Assembly (NCBI GenBank): GCA_910575545.1
Contig: CAJTFH010000026.1
Location: 1-50,184, forward strand
Origin: Bacteroidales bacterium
GTDB taxonomy: Bacteria > Bacteroidota > Bacteroidia > Bacteroidales > Muribaculaceae
Length of the DNA: 50,184 bases
Direction: 5' to 3'
Shown: positions 41,565 to 50,118 of the stretch, piece by piece
Position numbering within the stretch: position 1 is the first letter of the stretch
Layout: each line of letters opens with the position of its first letter
Made by a program: the position numbers and the translations under genes
The notes under the pieces: model-generated
Database searches by the model: none
What the model was told of the DNA's origin: nothing
What the model saw: only the letters and a program-made list of their open reading frames with translations

Positions 41565-43007
41565 ATGGGAGGATTCTTCGGAGCAATCTCTGACAAACCA
41601 TGTGTCAACGACCTGTTCTATGGCACTGACTACAACTCTCACCTGGGCACAAAGCGTGCGGGTATGGTCACCTTCGACCCTTTGATGGGTTTCAACCGCA
41701 CCATCCACAGCCTTGAGCGCGACTACTTCAGATCGAAGTTTGAAGACGACCTCGACAAATTTGTCGGCAACCAGGGCATAGGGGTCATCAGCGACACCGA
41801 CCCACAGCCCATAATAGTCAATTCCCATCTCGGCCGTTACGCTGTGGTGACCGTAGCCAAAATCAACAACCTGCGCGACATCGCTGCCGAATTACTTGCC
41901 GAGCGGATGCACTTCAGTGAACTCTCTGCCAACACCATAAACCAGACCGAACTCGTAGCTCTGCTCATTAACATGGGCGAGACCTTTGTTGAAGGCATCA
42001 ATCTTGTCTACAAAAAAATCAAAGGCTCATGCTCAATGCTGATACTAACCGAAGACGGCATTATAGCAGCACGCGACTACCTCGGACGAACACCAATCAT
42101 CATCGGAAAACGCGACGATGCATATGCCGCTGCCAGCGAAACATCGGCATTCCCGAATCTCGGTTATGAACGCCTCCGCGACGTAGGCCCCGGCGAGATT
42201 GTGCGCCTCCGGGCAAACGGGATGGAAGTGTTGCAGAAACCTGCCAAACGGATGCAGATATGCTCGTTCCTATGGGTATACTATGGCTTCCCTGCAAGCG
42301 ACTATGAAGGAATTAACGTTGAATATGTGCGCGAAGCCGCCGGAAGGGCTATGGGTGCTGAAGACGTGACATGCGCCGACTGTGTTTGCGGCATTCCTGA
42401 TTCCGGTGTCGGCCATGCCTTAGGCTACGCCGAAGGCCATGCGATACCATATCGCCGTGCAGTATTGAAATACACCCCCACTTGGCCCCGCAGTTTCACA
42501 CCCGGAAACCAGTCGCGACGTGATCTTGTGGCGAAAATGAAGCTGATTCCCAACCAGGCAATCCTCAACGGCAAAAGGGTGGTTTTTTGCGACGACTCAA
42601 TTGTACGCGGCACTCAATTGCGCGACAATGTGCGAACCTTCTACGACTGCGGCGCCCGCGAAGTCCACGCCCGTATATCATGCCCCCCATTGGTCTACGG
42701 ATGCCCATTCATCGGCTTCACTTCATCTAAAAGCGACCTCGAGCTGATAACCCGACAGATTATCCGGGATTTTGAAGGCGACGACTCAGCCAAACTCGAC
42801 CTCTATTCAGCAACAGGCACCCCCGAATACGAGCGCATGGTCAAGGAAATCGCCCGCCGTCTAAATCTGACAACACTCCAGTTCAGCAAGATAGAGCATC
42901 TCGTTGAAAGCATCGGCCTTCCAAAATGCCGCATATGCACCCACTGCTTCGACGGCACCGGCTGCCATCCCGACGATGCCTACCGGCTCGACCATCCCGA
43001 CGAATAA
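41565..43007 (+). CDS. Amidophosphoribosyltransferase-like protein lacking the catalytic Cys
   Basis: A 480-aa PurF homologue. The N-terminal Ntn-hydrolase domain is full length but begins MGGFFGAISDK: normal PurF begins MCG, and the Cys is the nucleophile that releases ammonia from glutamine. The PRPP-binding motif is intact (VVFCDDSIVRGTQLRDN), as are CSFLWVYYGFP and a C-terminal C-x2-C-x2-C cluster (CRICTHCFDGTGC) that may bind metal. It could use free ammonia, act on another substrate, or be regulatory. I recall similar MGGF-type homologues in other Bacteroidales, so this is probably a conserved variant, not a fresh mutation. It is not next to other purine genes. Confidence 0.85.
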   Translation: MGGFFGAISDKPCVNDLFYGTDYNSHLGTKRAGMVTFDPLMGFNRTIHSLERDYFRSKFEDDLDKFVGNQGIGVISDTDPQPIIVNSHLGRYAVVTVAKINNLRDIAAELLAERMHFSELSANTINQTELVALLINMGETFVEGINLVYKKIKGSCSMLILTEDGIIAARDYLGRTPIIIGKRDDAYAAASETSAFPNLGYERLRDVGPGEIVRLRANGMEVLQKPAKRMQICSFLWVYYGFPASDYEGINVEYVREAAGRAMGAEDVTCADCVCGIPDSGVGHALGYAEGHAIPYRRAVLKYTPTWPRSFTPGNQSRRDLVAKMKLIPNQAILNGKRVVFCDDSIVRGTQLRDNVRTFYDCGAREVHARISCPPLVYGCPFIGFTSSKSDLELITRQIIRDFEGDDSAKLDLYSATGTPEYERMVKEIARRLNLTTLQFSKIEHLVESIGLPKCRICTHCFDGTGCHPDDAYRLDHPDE

Positions 43008-43017
43008 TCGTCATTTC

Positions 43018-44262
43018 CTATTCGTATATCTGATACTTGCGTTTGGTTGCCCTGAACGCATCAGCATCTTTGTTCCATATCGGAAGGATATCCTCAACAC
43101 GGTGCCGACGGAAAAACGCCGGGCGCACACCCGCGTTTCCAACCACCTTGTCAAACATCGCGAACCGTTTCGGATTAGCCCCTGCCGAGGCTTTGTGCGA
43201 CGGCCATAGGCGTGCAATCTCTTGCATCACATAAAATTGCGTCAACGTAAGATTCGCCTTGTCGGAATCCGTAACGAATGCCTCCACGCCCCCGACGTCA
43301 ACACCCTTCGAGAATCCGTAATACGGGCGGTAATGAACCGGCCGGAATGCCATTCCCGGAATATCCAACGCATTGAGAGCATCGGCAAGACGTTTGCCGT
43401 CAATCCACGAGGCGGCAAACGTGCGGAAAGGCATCGTGTAACCCACCCCTATCTGAAGATAATCAAGTTCCCCGGCTATTCCCGAAGCCGGATAATACAT
43501 CGCCGTCTCTGCCGACGGGATATGGGGCGACGGAAGCACCCATGGCATTAACGTATCACTGAAATGCATACTCCTGTACCACCCCTCCATCGGCACCACA
43601 GTAAGTTTCAGATTCTGCGCGCCTCTTATCATTCCTTCCCCCACGAGCAGCCGGGCAAGCTCACCCGGTGTTAGCCCGTAGAGATACGGAATCGGATATT
43701 GGCTCACAAACGACACGCACTCCGGCTTCGTCACAGGCCCTTCCACCTTCTCACCTCCCAAAGGATTCGGCCGGTCAAGCACAACAAACTCTTTTCCCAG
43801 CCTGGCACACTGCTCCATGGCAAGTCCCATCGTCGAGATAAACGTGTATGACCGGCATCCGTTATCCTGTATGTCATATACCAGCACATCAACATCTTTG
43901 AGCATTTCAGCCGTAGGCTTCCGCGTAGCACCGTAAAGCGAATAGACCTTCACACCGGTTGCCTTATCAACATCCCCCGCCACTTTCTCGCCTGCCGGCA
44001 CATCCCCTCTCACCCCATGCTCCGGGGCAAACAGCGCCACCAGCTCAACCTCCGGAGCCTCATGCAATATATCGATAGTTGACTTCAGCGCATTGTCAAC
44101 CCCCGTCGGATTGGTTATCAACCCCACACGCTTACCTTTAAGCGCCTGGAAACCACTCTCCCGAAGCACTTCAATCCCCGGTTTAACCAACGGCGCCCCC
44201 CATGCCGACAATCCCACCGACAATCCCACCGCCACTACTATACTTCTGATTAACTGTCTCAT
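43018..44262 (-). CDS. namZ: DUF1343 protein, NamZ-type exo-beta-N-acetylmuramidase
   Basis: A 414-aa exported protein from MRQLIRSIVVAVGLS; an upstream Met at 44292 would precede the signal peptide unnaturally. Hallmarks: VGLITNPTGVD, LFAPEHGVRGDVPAGE, VYSLYGATRKPT, VLVYDIQDNGCRSYTFI and VLDRPNPLGG. NamZ (GH171) removes terminal MurNAc from peptidoglycan fragments in the periplasm or outside the cell. It follows the AmpG-like gene by 46 bases in the SpoIID-AmpG-NamZ order, which fits peptidoglycan turnover and salvage. Confidence 0.9.
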   Translation of the reverse strand: MRQLIRSIVVAVGLSVGLSAWGAPLVKPGIEVLRESGFQALKGKRVGLITNPTGVDNALKSTIDILHEAPEVELVALFAPEHGVRGDVPAGEKVAGDVDKATGVKVYSLYGATRKPTAEMLKDVDVLVYDIQDNGCRSYTFISTMGLAMEQCARLGKEFVVLDRPNPLGGEKVEGPVTKPECVSFVSQYPIPYLYGLTPGELARLLVGEGMIRGAQNLKLTVVPMEGWYRSMHFSDTLMPWVLPSPHIPSAETAMYYPASGIAGELDYLQIGVGYTMPFRTFAASWIDGKRLADALNALDIPGMAFRPVHYRPYYGFSKGVDVGGVEAFVTDSDKANLTLTQFYVMQEIARLWPSHKASAGANPKRFAMFDKVVGNAGVRPAFFRRHRVEDILPIWNKDADAFRATKRKYQIYE

Positions 44263-44308
44263 ATCTTTCTTCTTACTAAAACCACTCTTCAAAACTCCAA
44301 CTTACAAC

Positions 44309-45610
44309 TCAACCCTTCTTCTTCCCAAACCCAGCATCAACCTTTATCAGATAGCAGACCCCTATGGTCGCCACACAGCAAACCATCGTCCATACAAAGA
44401 AACTCCTGTAGTCAAACGTATCCACAATCCAGCCAGCCGCCATCCCAGGCAGCATCATCCCCAACGCCATGAAGCCGGTGCATATTGAATAGTGGGAGGT
44501 CTTGAACCTTCCGTTTGAGAAATAAATCAGATAAAGCATATAGGCCGTGAATCCGAACCCATAGCCGAACTGCTCTACAAACACACACACGAAAATCTGC
44601 CACATTGCCGACGGCTGCACAAATGCAAGATACACAAACGTCAGGCATGTCAGCGACATACTCCATGCCATCGGATGCAGCCATCGCTTCAACCCGTTGC
44701 GGGACGCCACGAGGCCACCAACAATCCCACCGAGCATCAGCCCTATAACTCCAACAGTGCCATAAGCCCAACCGACTTCATCCGCCGTCATCCCCAATCC
44801 ACCTTTCTCAACCGGGTCAAGCATGAAAGGTGAAATCATCTTCACCAACTGTGCCTCAGGCAACCGATACAGCAGCATAAAAAGAATAGCCACCCAAACA
44901 TGCGGCTTACGGAAAAACGCAACGAAGGTCTCCACAAATTCATCAAACACCCCACGCATCGTCTTCACTTCGCGCATGGAATCCTGAGCAGGACGTGGCA
45001 ACACCGCACTGTGATATACCGCCATAGCCACGAAAAATGCCGAAAGGATGCCGAAAACCGCTATCCACCCTGCTTTAGGCTCTGCCCACGACGCGCCCAC
45101 ATGGGCTGCCAGCACCACCAACGCCCCCTGGCCCACAATCATCGAGATGCGGTAGAACAGACTGCGGATGCCAACAAACAACGACTGCTGGTGGTCTGTC
45201 AGTCCAAGCATATAAAAACCGTCGGCGGCGATATCATGGGTGGCCGAAGCAAAAGCCATAAGCCAGAACACCGCCAATGTCGCCTGGAAAAATCCCGACG
45301 CAGGCAGCGCAAACGCTATCGACGCCATAGACACGGCTATCAGCCACTGCATCATCAACACCCACCAGCGCTTAGTGCGGATGATATCCACAAACGGACT
45401 CCAGAAAGGCTTGATAACCCACGGCAGATAAAGCCACGCGGTGAAAAACGCCAGTTCCGTATTGCCTATCCCAAGGCATTTATACATAACCGTACTTATC
45501 GTCATAACCGCCATATATGGCAGCCCCTCTGCAAAATAAAGAGTAGGCACCCACCACCATGGCGACCGCCTGGCTCCATCCCCCCCATTCTGAACAGCAC
45601 TCTTGTCCAT
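44309..45610 (-). CDS. ampG: AmpG-like muropeptide permease (MFS)
   Basis: A 433-aa protein with 12 or more helices. It opens WWWVPTLYFAEGLPYMAVMT and has FWSPFVDIIRTKRWWVLMMQ, ATHDIAADGFYMLGL and YFSNGRFKTSHYSICTGF, all recognisable AmpG features. AmpG imports GlcNAc-anhydroMurNAc peptides across the inner membrane for recycling. The ATG at 45610 overlaps the SpoIID stop in a TGATG junction, so the two are translationally coupled. Confidence 0.9.
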   Translation of the reverse strand: MDKSAVQNGGDGARRSPWWWVPTLYFAEGLPYMAVMTISTVMYKCLGIGNTELAFFTAWLYLPWVIKPFWSPFVDIIRTKRWWVLMMQWLIAVSMASIAFALPASGFFQATLAVFWLMAFASATHDIAADGFYMLGLTDHQQSLFVGIRSLFYRISMIVGQGALVVLAAHVGASWAEPKAGWIAVFGILSAFFVAMAVYHSAVLPRPAQDSMREVKTMRGVFDEFVETFVAFFRKPHVWVAILFMLLYRLPEAQLVKMISPFMLDPVEKGGLGMTADEVGWAYGTVGVIGLMLGGIVGGLVASRNGLKRWLHPMAWSMSLTCLTFVYLAFVQPSAMWQIFVCVFVEQFGYGFGFTAYMLYLIYFSNGRFKTSHYSICTGFMALGMMLPGMAAGWIVDTFDYRSFFVWTMVCCVATIGVCYLIKVDAGFGKKKG

Positions 45611-46866
45611 CAATACAACTTTTTCAATTCCGCTTTCGGAAAATAATGTTTCAAAATCTCATCGTAGCCATAACCCTTCGCCCCCATCACAGCCGCACCG
45701 ATCTGGCACAGCCCCACTCCATGTCCCCATCCTTTACCACGAAGCACAAAATCCCCCCCTTCACACACCACATCGAATGCCGAACTCCTCAGATGGCTAT
45801 CCGACAGCCAGCGCCTTATCTCCAATTCCTTACCCACCACCATCTGCCGTTTCTCCCCCCGTATCAACAATCTGACAATCCGGCCCGACACACCCCTCTC
45901 CAAAGGCTCAATCTCAATAACCCGGCCAAAATCAATCCCTGACCGCCGCCTGATCAGCTCCGAAAATTCATCTGCTCCATAGCGCACCTCCCACCGGTAG
46001 AAATCTTTCGTTTCCCGGTCATAGTCGTTAAGCACCTGCCTAAGCACCTCATCATCATCCGTATCGCAGAAGTCCGACCCATGGCCGTCGCAATCCTCCA
46101 CCCGCTCAAGATAAGGATGCGGAGTCTCCTCCCAGCAATTCTCAAACAGTTCCGTCACCCCTCCGCAGCATTTTGAAAAACGCGCATCACATACCTCCCC
46201 GTTCCAGGTCAGCACCACTCCCCGTGTGGCATCTACCGCCTTTTCCACCGCCTCGGTTGTCTGTCGGGTAACCCCTTGGTAACGTTGGCAATGGTCATCG
46301 GCACAAACATCAAACTGCCTGTGGTCTTCCCTGTCATACCATCTAACAAGTTCGTCAACCATTTCCCCATCCACAACCACACATCCCTTTCCTCCGGTCA
46401 TCGCCCCACTGTGTTTCCCCCTGTCGGCCAGCTGCCGCAACAGCCAGCTCCGCGAAATCACAGCGTGAGCCATCAGCAGCGCCTCCGAAGCGTTTGCGCT
46501 CATCTCCGACGAAATCACACTCTTAAGATACTCCTCAATCCCGATTTCATTAACCGCAATCAGCCTTCCCTTGTCGTCCTCGCTGACTATCAGCCTCAAC
46601 GCTCCCGCAAACCGCTGCTTTTCCCTCCGTTCCCAGTGGAAATCCACCCCGATTGTCACACCCTCCAGCTCAAACCGGCCATCCCCGTCACACGCCACAA
46701 ACACCACCTCATCCATCAGCCTCCCATTCCACCACACCTTCCCATCCCTGGCTTCAGCCCGTTCCTCCCCTTCAACGGCCATACCGCCGCACACAAACCT
46801 TCCCTTCAACACAAAATCCACCATTTCCCCACCCATAATCCCGACACATATCCTCGGCTCTTCCAT
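45610..46866 (-). CDS. SpoIID/LytB-domain protein
   Basis: A 418-aa protein from MEEPRICVGIMGGEMVDF; another Met lies at 46899. An N-terminal beta-rich domain is followed by the SpoIID core: YLKSVISSEMSANASEALLMAHAVISRSWLL with the presumed catalytic Glu, ARFSKCCGGVTE, and a C-terminal GKGWGHGVGLCQIGAAVMG typical of SpoIID/LytB. SpoIID is a lytic transglycosylase that cuts peptide-free glycan strands. No signal peptide is seen, which is odd for a cell-wall enzyme. In related Bacteroidales I recall this gene beside DUF4922 and glycosyltransferase genes like those at 9-15 kb. Confidence 0.86.
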   Translation of the reverse strand: MEEPRICVGIMGGEMVDFVLKGRFVCGGMAVEGEERAEARDGKVWWNGRLMDEVVFVACDGDGRFELEGVTIGVDFHWERREKQRFAGALRLIVSEDDKGRLIAVNEIGIEEYLKSVISSEMSANASEALLMAHAVISRSWLLRQLADRGKHSGAMTGGKGCVVVDGEMVDELVRWYDREDHRQFDVCADDHCQRYQGVTRQTTEAVEKAVDATRGVVLTWNGEVCDARFSKCCGGVTELFENCWEETPHPYLERVEDCDGHGSDFCDTDDDEVLRQVLNDYDRETKDFYRWEVRYGADEFSELIRRRSGIDFGRVIEIEPLERGVSGRIVRLLIRGEKRQMVVGKELEIRRWLSDSHLRSSAFDVVCEGGDFVLRGKGWGHGVGLCQIGAAVMGAKGYGYDEILKHYFPKAELKKLY

Positions 46867-47017
46867 ACACTCTGACTCCAATCGTTTACACCCGCACAAC
46901 CATTCCTATACCTCACCCTCACATAGACCGACCGCTCCATCACACCTACGTTCCTTACAAATTCCGTCTGTAGACAGTCCAACAAGAAACACTCAGTAAG
47001 TCAAACCTCCCCATCCG

Positions 47018-47025
47018 CAAAGATA
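47018..47025 (-). promoter_or_regulatory. -7 box for the SpoIID-AmpG-NamZ operon
   Basis: The minus strand reads TATCTTTG, giving a leader of about 145 bases to the start at 46866. Confidence 0.55.
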
Positions 47026-47078
47026 GCCATTTTTCCTTTTTTTGACCCTCATAATACACTATTATTCATTTTTATTTA

Positions 47079-47086
47079 TAAATTTG
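47079..47086 (+). promoter_or_regulatory. -7 box for endonuclease I
   Basis: TAAATTTG followed by C in an A/T-rich stretch, 49 bases before the ATG at 47136. Confidence 0.55.
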
Positions 47087-47135
47087 CAATCTATGCTTTC
47101 ACGAAAAGGATTCCAAATTTGATAAACCCATCATT

Positions 47136-48668
47136 ATGAATATAAAACATATACGCCACACGGCGGCCATGCTGATGGCAGCAACAGCAATCGGCGCCTC
47201 AGCCGACATACCACTCCAATACTACTCAACCCTGCAGGGCAAATCCGGCGAAGAGCTAAAAACCGCCATACACCAGCTCGTGGGCAAAGACCCTGCAATC
47301 AAAATGCTCTCATATGGATCCGGCGACCGCCACACATGGTGGGGTTTCTATGTCACCGACCGCGATGAGAAAACCAACGAAGTAATCGACCGCTACAGCA
47401 ACGATGTCCGCTACTACGGCTCACGCGGCTCTTCGGTCAGCGGCATGAACATCGAACACTCTTTCCCGAAATCTTGGTGGGGAGGAACATCAAACAACGC
47501 CTACAAAGACCTCTACAACCTAATGCCCTGCGAGCAGAAAATCAATTCATCCAAAAGCAACTACGCAATGGGCAAAGTGGTCAACGTCTCCAAAACCAAC
47601 GGATGCACAACCATCGGCACATCATCTTCCGGCATGAAACTATGGGAACCCGCCGACAAATGGAAAGGAGACTTCGCCCGTGGCTACATGTATATGGCCA
47701 CCGCCTATCAGGATTTCACATGGCAAGGCGATGCCGCCCCCAACATCCTCCAGCAGGGCGCATATCCCACACTCAAGAAATGGGCATATGAACTCTACCT
47801 GCAATGGGCGCGCCAAGACGATGTCAACACAATGGAAATCAACCGCAACGAAGCCGTCAGCGCAATCCAGGGCAACCGCAACCCCTACATCGACTTCCCC
47901 AACCTGATGGAATATGTCTGGGGCGACTCCATCGGACGGCCGCTCGACATCAACACCACCCGCAAAGCCGGCAAAACATCAGGCATAGTGGTCGACCCAT
48001 CGGATACACCCACCCAGGTCTACGCGTGCTCATTCCTCGGCGATGAAGGCGGATGTGAAATCGAAAACGACTATCTCGCCTCTGGTCTCAGCGGCGTGTG
48101 GACAAACACCCCAGAATACGGCTGGAAAGCCACCGCCTCACGCGGCTCATCTTCCCAAATAACCTACTACGAATCCGACGCCTCCCTGGTGACACCCGAA
48201 ATAGACCTTACATCCTACTCAGTGGCCTATCTCACATTCGACCACGCCTGCAAATGGGCCGAGAAACTCCGTCCCCAACAGCAGCTGTCTGTCTGTGTGC
48301 GCACCACCGACGGCACCGACACCCCTCTCGATATCTCAACATGGCCTACCGGCAAAGACTGGACATTCATCAACTCCGGCCGCACCGACCTAAACCGCTT
48401 CGCCGGAAATAAAATCCGCCTCGTCTTCCGCTACACATCAACCTCCGACGAAGCCTGCACCTGGGAAATCAAGAACCTGATCATCTCAGCCATGGGACGC
48501 CAAAGCGGCATCGAGCAACTGCCCGACTACATCCGGCCAGAACTCGACAACTCCACTCAACCCGTCGAATACTACACCACCGACGGCCGCCGCATCGATC
48601 CCACCAACCACCGTGGCATCGTAATCCGCCGCCAAGGCACCGCCGTCACCAAAATCCTCATCCGCTAA
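47136..48668 (+). CDS. Secreted endonuclease I family nuclease with C-terminal sorting-type tail
   Basis: A 510-aa protein with a signal peptide at residues 1-23 (ends IGASAD). The endonuclease I domain covers about 25-270, with the His-Me finger MNIEHSFPKSWWGG, then DLYNLMPCEQKINSSKSNYAMG. A beta-sandwich domain (about 290-455, 'choice-of-anchor J'-like: YLASGLSGVWTNTP, YLTFDHACKW) follows. The last 35 residues, VEYYTTDGRRIDPTNHRGIVI then KILIR, are a Por/type IX-like sorting end. It probably degrades extracellular DNA for nutrition. It is monocistronic. Confidence 0.9.
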   Translation: MNIKHIRHTAAMLMAATAIGASADIPLQYYSTLQGKSGEELKTAIHQLVGKDPAIKMLSYGSGDRHTWWGFYVTDRDEKTNEVIDRYSNDVRYYGSRGSSVSGMNIEHSFPKSWWGGTSNNAYKDLYNLMPCEQKINSSKSNYAMGKVVNVSKTNGCTTIGTSSSGMKLWEPADKWKGDFARGYMYMATAYQDFTWQGDAAPNILQQGAYPTLKKWAYELYLQWARQDDVNTMEINRNEAVSAIQGNRNPYIDFPNLMEYVWGDSIGRPLDINTTRKAGKTSGIVVDPSDTPTQVYACSFLGDEGGCEIENDYLASGLSGVWTNTPEYGWKATASRGSSSQITYYESDASLVTPEIDLTSYSVAYLTFDHACKWAEKLRPQQQLSVCVRTTDGTDTPLDISTWPTGKDWTFINSGRTDLNRFAGNKIRLVFRYTSTSDEACTWEIKNLIISAMGRQSGIEQLPDYIRPELDNSTQPVEYYTTDGRRIDPTNHRGIVIRRQGTAVTKILIR

Positions 48669-48697
48669 TCCCCCCTCCTTAAAATCAAGCCACTAAC

Positions 48698-49153
48698 ATG
48701 AAAGTCCGTGGCACATTATATGCTATATTAACCACAATCATGCTACAAGCATGTGCTAATAGTAAAGCCGTTGTTTCTCGTGGCATTGATTTGTCTAAAT
48801 ATTCATATGTTGTTTTTGGACAAGAATCAACCGGGAACAGTGGACTGGATGATATGATAATAGCCGTTCAAAATGAAATTGCTGATACAGAATTAGAGGT
48901 GGTTTCTGCTCAAAACGGACGCGTGAAAATGTCGCTTGGAGAATCTGTACTATCTCCTAATATCCATATTCTATCAGAAAATCATGATGGCGGCCACACA
49001 TACATAACAATTACTTTTTACGACTGCAATACAAGCCAAAAAATTGCAGTCGTAAAAAGCAGTGGCATCGGTATGTCAATATCTCAAGATCAAAATATAG
49101 CGCTTAGCTCAATCCGAAAAAAATTAAAAAAACTATTTGGGAATAAGCGATAG
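48698..49153 (+). CDS. Unknown small lipoprotein
   Basis: A 151-aa protein with lipobox LQAC at residue 19 (MLQACANSK), then IDLSKYSYVVFGQESTGNSGLDDMI. The central part looks like alternating strands and the end is basic (SIRKKLKKLFGNKR). I do not recognise the family; the shape 'SKYSYVVFG...D..I.AVQNEI' is like small outer-membrane-associated lipoproteins that bind partner components. The DNA becomes clearly A/T-richer from here to the window end. The stop overlaps the region just before the CoiA-like gene. Confidence 0.6.
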   Translation: MKVRGTLYAILTTIMLQACANSKAVVSRGIDLSKYSYVVFGQESTGNSGLDDMIIAVQNEIADTELEVVSAQNGRVKMSLGESVLSPNIHILSENHDGGHTYITITFYDCNTSQKIAVVKSSGIGMSISQDQNIALSSIRKKLKKLFGNKR

Positions 49154-49169
49154 ACACCATAATCAAAAT

Positions 49170-50058
49170 ATGCAACATCATTCTGCATCTCGTCTCACTT
49201 ATGCATTGGATGAAACTGGACAACTTGTTGATGTTAATAATGTACCTGCCGGTAATAAATGCGGTTGTTTTTGCCCTGCTTGTAAGGGACCCTTGATAGC
49301 TAAAAATCAAGGGACAGCACGAATGCACCATTTCGCACATCAATCAGGTACGGAATGCGAGTATGCAATCGAAACAATGCTTCATCTTCTTGCAAAAGAA
49401 AAGATACGTGAAGCATTCCTGTCAACATCCGAATTTTGGATAGAATTTGAGTACAAATCATTCTGTCCAAACAATGAGGAATGCAAATTCTTAAGATATA
49501 CGGAATGTAGCGAAAGTAAAAGAAAACGATATAATATAAAGCATTTTTTATGATTCATGCGAACAAGAAATAGCATATAACAATATAAATCGTCGGTCTG
49601 ATTTGAGAATATTTTCTTCAACAAATCCCGAAAGAGCCCCTATTTATTTGGAATTCTGTGTCACTCACGCAAGTGATTTAGAAAAGCTGCATAGCGGTAA
49701 TAAGATTATAGAACTATGCATTAAATCTGAGGATGATGTTTTACAATTAGCAGAAAGTGGAATAAACGAATCAAATAGCCAACTGGTTAATGTTCCTCAT
49801 AACTGTGAAAAAAATTTGAAGAGCATTAGTTTTTATGGGTTTAAGAACAATGATTATGATAATCGCCACATCAGCACTGAAATAGAATTTATCAGATATA
49901 TTTTGTATCAATCTGGGAAATCACAATGCATTCAAGACAGTTGTAATTGCAAAAGGTTGGCTAAGTCTAAATGTCAATCTTTACTTGAAATATGCATTCA
50001 TACTCCTGACATATTCGATTTAAATGAAACAGTTAAATATATTATTGCTGTCCGATAA
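49170..50058 (+). pseudogene. Frameshifted CoiA-like nuclease gene
   Basis: The first part (ATG at 49170, stop TGA at 49551-49553) has a zinc-finger start CGCFCPACKGPLI and MHHFAHQSGTEC, the N-terminal pattern of CoiA-like competence/repair nucleases. Reading continues in the +1 frame after a run of six T (49544-49549): YDSCEQEIAYNNINRRSDLRI, then PIYLEFCVTHASD, which looks like the Asp/Glu-x-Cys nuclease core, and a Cys-rich tail (CIQDSCNCKRLAKSKC). Deleting one T joins the two parts into one protein of about 295 aa. It could be a real pseudogene, a phase-variable tract or a sequencing error. Confidence 0.7.
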
Positions 50059-50082
50059 AACTTTTTGAGGCAAAACAAAATT

Positions 50083-50118
50083 AGGACTGGCACCTATTGC
50101 AGGAGTCAGTCCTTTTAG
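50083..50118 (+). terminator. Terminator after the CoiA-like gene
   Basis: AGGACTG (50083-50089) pairs with CAGTCCT (50107-50113) and is followed by TTTAGTTTAG. Nothing recognisable follows to the window end. Confidence 0.7.
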
